A stretch of DNA of 64,000 nucleotides from Dermanyssus gallinae (Eukaryota; Arthropoda; Arachnida; Mesostigmata; Dermanyssidae), in the NCBI GenBank assembly GCA_003439945.1, contig QVRM01002800.1, forward strand, positions 1 to 64,000. Reading direction: 5' to 3'. Below, piece by piece: positions 55,391 to 64,000 of the stretch (position 1 is its first letter; every line of letters starts with the position of its first letter). The translations under genes were made by a program, and so were the position numbers. Below the pieces are notes generated by a model that was not told the origin of the DNA, did not search any database, and saw nothing but the letters and a program-made list of their open reading frames with translations.

Positions 55391-57002
55391 TTTTTGAAAA
55401 TATACTTCCCTCCATAGTTTTCGCTTGCTGCTTGTGATACAGTACCAGTGGAAATGTTACGCACTGCTTAGGGTGATCAAGCAGTGTCCCGAAACACTGT
55501 GGATATGTAGTACCGTGCGAACGGACGTGAGGAAACCAAAGATGACCCCGTCATCGTACTTGGCAATCGCCGAATTACTATTAGAGGGATAGCTGCAAAG
55601 TTCGTTCCAGAAAGGTTGAATGTTTAGCAAATAAAAACGCCTGTCGGGAAATATCCGAGTTGAACCTTCAGGAGGCTACAGAAAGCCCTGCATTGCTTCA
55701 GGGAGTAATTGCAGGAGACGAGTCATAGGTTGGTTACGACACCAAGCCCGAAGCCCAATCCTCCCAGTGGTGCTTCCCACGGATAGAAAATAACTGAAGA
55801 GACGGCGCTTCGAGACTATAGAGAAGATGAAAAAAATGCATAGAAACAACTCAACTCGAATCCAAAAAACGCATTCAAAAAATGTCTTGCAGAGTGGGAA
55901 AGAAGGTGGCACAGTGCGTTGCAGCGCGCGGGAGCTATTTTAGAGGAAACAAAAACACTTGGAAGATTAAAAACGATTATTTTTTCAGATTTTTTTCTTC
56001 CGTAAGGCTATTTGCTCGTGTACGGTTTTTTTTCATGTAATAGAACTTTCTATTCACCTCTAATATAGGGTGTATATGCACAGCACCTCTAAGGCAAGCT
56101 GGTTGAAAATCAGTCGTTGTTTGTGGGGCACGTGTAGATTCGTATTTTAGCGGTCTGCGAGCGAGAGAATAGAAGAGATCGAAAGATAACATAACCGACC
56201 GATCAGCACCCTGCTCACCGGTGTTACCTTGTTTGAACTTCAAGATATATCTGTGAATACTGATCATTTAGAACCAGCAATACTGAACCCTGCAGACGTA
56301 GAGACATCAAGACAGCTCGAGACCGACCTCCGCCGGACAACTGTTATTTCTGTGCGTCCGTTTTTGCGATACTACTGTACCAGCACGACAACCGCCTCCC
56401 GAGAGAAATGAGCTGAGATCAACATCTGTTCGATGCCGGTTCAATATTGCGCCACAGCCTAGAGGTGAGCCCATCTTCTTCTCCTCCCTGCTTGCTAATA
56501 GAACTCGTCGCGGTTCAGGCCGTGAATTTATATGCTAATCGTGCGGATGCAGTCTGTAGTCCGACTAGGTTTCCTTTCCTCAATCGATAACGCCGAAAAT
56601 GTCGATATCGTTGTTGCTTTTGTTTGTTACTGCTGTTGTTGTTGTTGTTGCGCTTATCTTCATCGGAACATCATCGGCATCACCAGCATCATCGTGAATC
56701 ATCCTGAACGACGACTCGGAAAGTCGCTCGTGAAGAAAGTTGATGAAGGCCAAAATCGGCCACTCCTCGCAGCGTCTTAAAACCTTAGCGCCCACCTGAC
56801 CTATCCGGACGCCGGCCGGCCCCGTCGTCGCGCTGGTAGTTGACGTTGGCATATATGATGAGTGTGGTCATTATTATTATTATTATTCTTATGATTATTA
56901 TTGTTACTAAAAGGTACTAAATTGCGTTGAGTACCGACACCGCTCTTATATGTAGTCAGTCCCACTGCTGTCGCTGCGTGTGTTGCTGCCGTTGATATGA
57001 TA
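55389..57002. other. Unassigned sequence
   Basis: An (ATT)n patch lies at 56870-56888 and GTT units near 56631-56650. From about 56700 it is GC-richer. No coding domain was recognised. Confidence 0.35.
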
Positions 57003-57015
57003 GTGTTGTTGTTGG

Positions 57016-57097
<82 letters not shown>

Positions 57098-57158
57098 GGT
57101 GGTGGTGTTGTTATTGTTGTTGTTGTTGTTGTTGCTGTTGTTGTTGTTGCTGTTGTTG
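57003..57158. repeat. (TTG)n trinucleotide array, about 155 bp
   Basis: Mostly pure TTG with occasional GTG, TTA and GCTG interruptions. On the minus strand it reads poly-Asn or poly-Thr. Confidence 0.95.
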
Positions 57159-57954
57159 TCAGCGGTGCCAAACGTCTGTACGTCTAGACGAGCTCGCACT
57201 ATGGTGACAGAGCGACTCGCGTGCGTTCATTGGAAATGATCTGACTGCTGACGGCGGCCACGGCTGGCCATCAAAAGAGTTAACATCTTTCATCCGGCAT
57301 TCTTTCGGCGATCGGACGCTGATATTGCTGAAGTTAAACGGGCGGCTTCGTCGGACCCAGAATGAAGCTTTCCCGCCAACCGTAGCTGCCGGACGTAGCA
57401 CTAGGGTCGCTGCGACTGCCATTGCTGCTGTTCTTCATCGCCTTCATCTTCGCCTGCAGCATCTCCGTCTGTCTGTCTATATGTCTGTCTTGTATCCGAG
57501 GTTTTGCTCATATCGATCTATGATCTCGACGATCAGCGTGGCCAACACAGATTGGTCGGGTGTTCGTCGAAGGTCGCAGTCTTAACCTAAGCTCCATCAC
57601 AAACCCCATTCTCTTCACATTGGGTGAAGAACGGGCCGACATTCAACAGGCAACAAAAACTATAATAACAACAACAACAACAAAACACAACGACAATAAC
57701 AATAATAGCACTAGTAGTTGCGATAATAACAACAACATTACAGCAGGCTACTACAGCACGACCAACAACAACATCAACAACAACAACAACAAAACCAACT
57801 ACAAGCTTCAATTAATATGTAGGGGTTATTAAGGGTAGCATGTCGAGCTGTCTTTGTGGATTTCTGAAAAATAATGTTTGAAATAATGCTGATGGTTCGT
57901 CTAACAAATCAATGCCGATAGGCCATTTATTCGCATTACTGCCTTAATGTTCCG

Positions 57955-57956
<2 letters not shown>
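57159..57956. other. Unassigned sequence with CAA array
   Basis: GC-richer until about 57600, then an interrupted CAA/AAT array at 57660-57795. Overlapping open frames occur on both strands at 57159-57585 without a recognisable domain. Confidence 0.4.

Positions 57957-58002
<46 letters not shown>
57957..58002. repeat. (TA)n microsatellite
   Basis: TA run of about 46 bp. Confidence 0.95.
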
Positions 58003-58005
<3 letters not shown>

Positions 58006-61000
58006 ATAGAGGGCGAGCACTGGCGAGTGTGCAAACGTATTGTAAATGATTAATAAAACATCACAATATTTTCAATATATATACATACATTCGCACATTT
58101 TTCCTGTAGTTTTCTCGTTCTTCTTACACCACTTTTTATTTGTAATTCACATTCTTTGCCACAGTAATTGTTGAAATAGTATCTAGTTGCACGGAGTACA
58201 GGTTTGATCTTTCGATCGAAACGAAGCGTGTCACCATGACCTGTATAGCTGTAATTGATCGCGTCGAGAAGGTTCTTTCGCCTGCCAGCTTTCATTGTTT
58301 GCGATTTTAATTTATTGACATGTATATTGACACGCCTCATGTGCGGACACATCTATTTTTCGGGCATATATATTTGGTCAAGCAACTTGATATTTCGTTC
58401 TATTATGTATGCTCTGTTGTTTAGCAATCTTATTCGTTTGATTCGAAATAAGTAAAAATGAAAGCACTTTGAATCCAAATTTAAATTACTCCTTGTGAAC
58501 GACTGCCAAAAATAAAGTTACACAAAAGTTACAATGATTACAAGAGGCCTCGTTGCTGTTTTTTTATAACAATAGCTACGCTTCTGAAGCTGTTGGTATC
58601 TTTCCGGCAGAATAAAGATCTTCTTAAAAAATGACTCCTAAATCCCGTCAATCCTCTTAGGTTTCTCGATTATGGCGGAACCATGTGAGCGGCTGTCCTA
58701 GAGGGACTAGGTTCACTATTTACGCTAGTGTTTTGTGACATTTTTGTTTTTATTTTTGATAACGTTTGTTTAAGAAACGTCAGCCCTATAAGACAGATAT
58801 TGGTTAGGTATGATCGTCGATTTCAATAGCACTAAGTAAGCTTAAAGGTTGTTGTTGGTGGTGGTGTTGGTGCTGTAGCTGCTGTTGTTGTCATTGTTGT
58901 TGTTGTGGTTGGTGCTGTTCTTCCTAGCATTATTGGTACTGTTGTGGCTACAGCCAACAACACTTGTTGGCACTGCAACGCCCATTGCGCCTATTTGACT
59001 GAAAACAGAACACAACTATAAGTGGTTCGTAATTACGACTAGATTACTGCCACTGAGACGAAGGTTGGTGGGAGGAGCTCATTCCTATAAATGATGTTGA
59101 ACAACACTGACGGCCATCACTACTTTGCTACGTACTCGCAAATACCGCCTCTGCCGCAAACTGCCTAGGCCATAGCCTAATCGTTTCTCAATGGTCGAAT
59201 AATCGTGTGGTAGGTGGGACAGAGGAATATGAGGGAACATTTAAAAAGAAGGAGGAGAAGAACAAAAAAGAAGAAGGCCGAAAAATGAAGAGAGGGAACA
59301 TAAATAATCGATTAGATATAGATGTAGGCGGTCGGACATCTATCCTAGTCAATTAAGGGTAGATAATGCCTTTCGTTCATGTTGACAGCAAGAGTGTAAA
59401 GAATTATACTAACACTAACTGTCAAAGAGACGAAGGCGGACACGTTCCCCGTGATACACTCGCTCGTGCCAGCGAGTCGAAACAGCACAATCACCAAGCA
59501 TTTTAGTATAGTGAAAAACTTAAAACTTGTTTTTAATTTACAACATTTACTTTAAGCACTGAAACTATATTGCGTTTAATGTAACTAGAAGCAAACAAGA
59601 TACAACCCTCAAACACGTTGTTAGTTTATCGAAAGTAATGGCAAATGCATGCGCAACAGACAGCTCCAAAAACGTCTAGGTCTTTTTATCATGATAAACC
59701 TGAATACCGTACTGGCTATGGAATTTTATGAAACAAAAAAAGTGTTAAAACCCTTACGAACAGTGAATTTTAGGCAGCGTTGAGTGCCTATTGTGCTGTG
59801 GCAGAGTCGAAATTTGTTGTTTATTTCGGAACGCTATATATAATTATTCATAACAATTTGCGAAGAAATGTTTCTTCGTTCAGCTATGTTTGAATAATAT
59901 AATATTGACTATTGTTTTCAACTTCTATTTTCAGCTTCCGATAGTTTAACTAAGAAAATTTGCGTTTTTTAGCTAGAATCCTTGAAACATTTTCATTCCG
60001 ATCTCTCGCGTAGGTGTGCCGCACGTTTGTTCTTAACATAGCTTAATTGCGATAATGCACTATATAAACGTCTTTGTCGTTCAGAGAACTCTTCTACTTC
60101 AACTTCGCAAGTCTTTCTTTGATACACACGGGGAAAAGCTGCGCAAGGTAGTGAAAACGCCGCCTCCTTGTGCTCGGAAAGGGTGACGGCCTTAGGTTCA
60201 AATCCAAGGCTAGCCTTTTTCAAGCGACTCTCATAGTTTCCATTTTATAGGAAGTAAATACCGGCATAGTTTATAATCGAATTTAGTCAAACAAAAATAC
60301 GTAAACAGATAACGAGACGCACAATTGTCTCATTACTTGGTGCTTGGGATATACCAACATGATTTAGAAAAAAAAGAAGTCTTACAAAGAGAAATCGTTA
60401 TATTGCGAACTGTCAAGAGCGAATGGAAATTCACCTCTTAAGTTTAATCAATCAACATCCGTTTCTCAACCAACGAGATTAGTTTAGTTGTTACTTCGCC
60501 GTCTCACTGTGGCGCTGTAACCACGCGGTAATGAGGTATGTGACTGCCTGCGCAGCTCTACCGAATAGCATTTCGTCATTTTGTCTTCTGACTGATACTG
60601 CTATACTACTGCTACTACTACTACTGCTATCGTTTAAGGTAGAGGACGAAGAGAGACCGAAACGTAGTTAATAGTAACGACGACGATGGCGACGACGAAG
60701 ACAACAACAACAACAACGACAAGCACTGCCAATGAAGTTGAGGCCAATTAATCATTCGCTATTAATTAGCCTCCACCACCTCGTCTGTCTGACCCGGCAT
60801 TTCTTCACGACGAGGTGGAACGGCGTCCTCTCAACCCTGGACGGTGGCTGTCATCGGTGGTGGGGCTAGATCCCTAGTGATCCATCTCCCTCTCCGCGCG
60901 TGCGCGTTCCACACTTCCAACGTCCTCTCTTCTTCTTGCTTCTCTATTCCATCTACTTTGCAGAGCGAATGTGCTCGGTGAAGATCGAGGTAACAACAAA

Positions 61001-61509
61001 AAAGCGAAACAAAAGGCGTGTACTTCACCTGGCTGTGTGCTCTGTTGTCTGTTGTTACAGGCAGACTAGCTGCCTCGCCTGCCATATGTCGACTAGAGAG
61101 AGACACAGACAGGACAGAGAGCGTATTCAGAAGGAGGAGAGCCAGCCGCCCGGCCGTTCTATCGTGAACCATTGCCAGCCATATATCACATTGAAGAAGC
61201 AGCGCCTCCTATCCTATCCTCGACATACTCTGTGCTGCCAACCACCGACGTCGATGCTTCCTCTTGCCAATCGCGAAACGCCTTCTGTTTCGTCGATGGC
61301 TGTGTACGTAGCCTAGGAATACAATAGGTAGTCTCCGTCCCCTCCCCTCCCGCCGCTTCGCTCTTTCTTTTTTCACGAAAGGCTGATTATTGCTACTAGT
61401 TCGAACACGTCCGTTTGCATGCAGTCAGCGTTACCTGTTCGGAGCGGGGCGGAAATCGGGGGTGCGGGAGTATTATCCACCTCACTCGCGAGCGAGTAGC
61501 AACGATAAA

Positions 61510-61511
<2 letters not shown>
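58003..61511. other. Unassigned sequence
   Basis: GTT/GTG units at about 58848-58925, a purine-rich patch at about 59240-59300 and CTA/ACG trinucleotides at about 60600-60720. The GC-richer part at 60.78-61.33 kb has overlapping frames on both strands, none with a known domain. Confidence 0.35.
60143..60215 (+). other. tRNA-like segment (possible degenerate SINE head)
   Basis: GGTTCAAATCC at about 60193-60203 is a perfect Pol III B-box match inside the T-arm-like GCCTTAGGTTCAAATCCAAG. Upstream GGTAGTGAAAACGCC is a poor A box. It does not fold into a normal tRNA by eye and does not match the SINE at 29973. Confidence 0.3.

Positions 61512-61563
<52 letters not shown>
61512..61563. repeat. (TA)n microsatellite
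   Basis: TA run of about 50 bp. Confidence 0.95.
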
Positions 61564-61568
<5 letters not shown>

Positions 61569-63774
61569 GGCTATAGGGAAAGCAAACCGCATTAATAACC
61601 AATCACGATGGTTTGAGCCTTCTTAACAGCTTAGACATGCACTGGGTTTGTTAGCATTTCTTCGCTTCAAAGGAAAATACTATAACTTCATACTAGGATA
61701 AGAAGGCGGGAAGGCGGGTTAGTAGAGATGTTCTGCAACTCTGATATCATGAGTCGTGGGGTCAATCTTAGCACGACGCATGAAGAAGAGACGCTAAGGA
61801 TTTGTTTTTTGTGCTACCCAAGGAAATTCCAACTAGAAGTGCATACATTGAGAGAAAGGCAGAGCACACGGAAATCGCACTAGAATATTTTTGTTAAAAA
61901 TATTACTGAAACGACGTTTCACGGGGATCAAAACTGCCTACTGCAGATTCATTGTCTCTGAGCTTAGGGAGGCCAAGTTAGAATAGCGTAGCCAAGAGGT
62001 TTATGCGCAACTCGAGAACTCAATTCATTCTGACTTCTAAGGATTAGCCTAGTGATTCATCACACTAATATCGCACAGCATTCCTTGAGAGCATCATAAT
62101 TGTCATTGTGATGATTATGATTACTGTCATAAAGTAAGTAGCCAGTGGTTTAGTAGCAAAATGCACACATGACTAGCAGCGGTTGTGTGAACGGCTAAGG
62201 CACTGAAGAGATATTCTCATGGCTGGCCATTATTTGTTGACAATACTAATGCTGTGTTAAGAAACATTTCCGCCGCAGTACTTAAGGAACGACTTAAAAC
62301 GTCTCCCACCTGCTTTCGATGTTTTCGATGATGAGATAAGGCGCAATGAATACGACATTGCAGGGCAGCAGATGTGCAGAGTCGGACGTACACATCCGGA
62401 TCCCTGATAGAAAAGAGGTGGTCTAGAGGGATAGTACGCTGATAGCACACTAGTCCTCAAGTACGCTACTGAGGGGCTAGTATGGTACTAACCCAATAGT
62501 AGATAGCGGCCGTGCGGCCGCAAGGACATTGGACACACTAGATACCTCAACATGTCCGGCTTTTGGTGTATTGGAAGCTTAGAATTAAAACAACCTCCTT
62601 ACGATATAATAGTAAAATATCGGAGAACGGTACAAGTGTAGAAGGAGAACTAGCTAAATTATAATTCTGTGATATGACGATTTAGGCATGGAGGCTCTGG
62701 TCGGTGATGACAACAGCAGACGACACGGTGTGGGACTCTCAGCCACTAAACCCCGGGTTCCCCCCACCCCTTATCTCCTTCAGGGCTTTTTTTTGTTTTT
62801 TCTTTCTGGGAGGTTTCGGGAATGCATGATGCACATGCGCCACTAGCAGCCTGCGTGACTAGTGTGAGACTCGCAAACCCACGAAACCCGGATTCCTCCC
62901 CACCCTCCCAGGCTCGGTATTACTTTGGCATTACATCGAAGCCGTGGGAGGCATCATTACTGAATGACTATCACCGTATCTTAGTGTGATAGTAACCAAA
63001 TTCTGAAAAAATGCTCTTAATGAAGCTTGGCGGTCAGCTTGCTATGCTAAGTGCGGCTTAAACCAAACTGTTCCAGCTGCCCGAATACTGCCCGCTTGCT
63101 GCCATTGTAACATCAAAACATGTTTTTCGTTTTCTGTTTTTAGCCCTTCCTATTATTTTTTTCCACACGTGTGCGTTGTCTTTGCTGAGCACCAGCAGTT
63201 GAGATTAGGTCCATATAGCCCTCTTTTTACGCAATCTTGCTATCGGGTACAGTTTGCCGTTATGTACGCCCTGCATTTAAATCCGGTATAATATACGTCT
63301 AAATTGAAAGATACCTAAAACTCAGAGTGCTTAGGCAGTGAAAGCAGTGGCGACAGTAGTTCAGCCCGTCGAAGTAGCACAAAATAGCAGTTGTATTTTT
63401 GTACGGTTCCTACCGTTCGTATCTGTGTCAGCTGTTTATTTGCATAGCAGCGGTGAGGATGAAGAGAAAGTGTGCTGCTTTGTGTCTGTGTTGTGGGCCG
63501 TATGTTTATTATGATCATATCAATGACAATGGCGTGACAATACAGATGTTGAAGATTATTGTTCAATTATCCTCGTATTGCATCTGGTGGTATCTTTGCT
63601 GCACAAGGTGCACAGCGCGACAGTATGCCCCGCCTAGCCTTAGCTGTGTGCAAATTTAGATTCACAAATACAGAGAGATCAAAAACAGAGAGAGGTTAAG
63701 CATTAGAGAGAGTTACAGAGAGACAGGGAGAGAATGGCAGATAGAGAGAGAGAGTGTGGAAGGCAGGATGCGAG
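61564..63774. other. Unassigned sequence
   Basis: A weak tRNA-like segment lies at about 61718-61768 (GGGGTCAATCTT as B box). Two short direct repeats lie at 62728-62770 and 62862-62905. A polypurine (GA)n stretch lies at about 63677-63757. No gene was recognised. Confidence 0.35.
62728..62770 (+). repeat. Short direct repeat, unit 1
   Basis: GTGTGGGACTCTCAGCC, then TAAACCCCGGGTTCC and a C-run. It resembles 62862-62905 (GTGTGAGACTCGCA, then GAAACCCGGATTCC), 134 bp away. Confidence 0.5.
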
Positions 63775-63969
63775 CTAAACAAAACTCAAACGAAATGCCC
63801 TTGTACCCTTTGGTTCGCCATAGGAATGAATGGAGGAAGAATAGGATGTTGGCGTGCTCGAGGCCACAGGCCGTCCGGAGCTCGAATTCGAGCTTCGGCC
63901 CAGCGCAATCAAGACGACCGCAGCCAGCAGCAGAAATCCGGGCGCCGGGCACACCGGAGCGTCTGCCAT
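63775..63969 (-). CDS. Weak candidate first exon with signal peptide (minus strand)
   Basis: ATG at 63967-63969 opens MADAPVCPAPGFLLLAAVVL, with a hydrophobic core at residues 11-23, followed by a Ser-rich stretch (GRSSNSSSGRPVASSTPTSY). A possible splice donor is AAAGG|GTACAA, before the frame loses interest. The downstream minus-strand DNA is a (CT)n polypyrimidine tract, as in an intron. The start context is poor at -3. The gene would extend beyond the window on its upstream side. Chance occurrence in GC-rich DNA is quite possible. Confidence 0.28.
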   Translation of the reverse strand: MADAPVCPAPGFLLLAAVVLIALGRSSNSSSGRPVASSTPTSYSSSIHSYGEPKGTRAFRLSFV

Positions 63970-64000
63970 ACGATCATCTAGGACGTGCGGGCGTCGATTC

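Noticed and set aside
60900..61316. 138-codon plus-strand frame with hydrophobic N-terminus
   Set aside because: It begins at a non-ATG codon, overlaps an equally long minus-strand frame, and shows no domain.

Overview
The window looks like animal nuclear DNA, most likely from an arthropod. A mite- or tick-like genome would fit, but I cannot assign a species. The reasons are the many long (TA)n and (CAA/TTG)n microsatellites, decayed mariner-type DNA transposons, several non-LTR retrotransposon (LINE) families, a tRNA-derived SINE, and candidate short exons that end at GT splice donors. There are no operons, ribosome binding sites, CRISPR arrays or rRNA. Most long open frames here are translations of simple repeats or are spurious.

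Layout. 1-6 kb: microsatellites, a nearly complete but dead mariner (1806-3064) and a 71-bp mariner-ended hairpin (3662-3732). 6-9 kb: a LINE-A fragment, a SINE with target-site duplications, a LINE ORF1 remnant and a DDE transposon with long inverted repeats (8158-9131). 9-16 kb: mostly unrecognised sequence with a possible LTR/primer-binding-site remnant near 15.2 kb. 16-19.5 kb: a gag-like LINE ORF1 with zinc knuckles, a LINE-A 3' tail, and a LINE C-terminal remnant. 24.7-25.2 kb: the one convincing host coding segment, a C3HC4 RING protein. 26-32 kb: LINE-B, a second SINE, LINE-A and LINE-C fragments. 36.7-38.9 kb and 44.6-45.4 kb: GC-richer islands, each with a candidate signal-peptide exon ending at a GT donor. 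45.6-46.7 kb: a second LINE-B. 47.9-48.3 kb: a 29-bp minisatellite. 49.2-51.1 kb: a 376-bp direct repeat whose second unit is split by a LINE-A insertion with a 14-bp target-site duplication. 51.3-55.3 kb: two more mariner remnants of different lineages and another LINE-A. 55-64 kb: microsatellite-rich sequence and a weak signal-peptide exon candidate on the minus strand at the right edge.

What connects the parts is transposon biology. LINE-A (five pieces), LINE-B (two), LINE-C, three mariner lineages, a DDE element and a SINE lie dead and partly nested in one another, and many sit next to (TA)n tracts. TA is the mariner target. I found no intact transposase or reverse transcriptase. Host coding content appears limited to the RING gene plus two or three candidate first exons. 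Much of the window is therefore probably intergenic or intronic.
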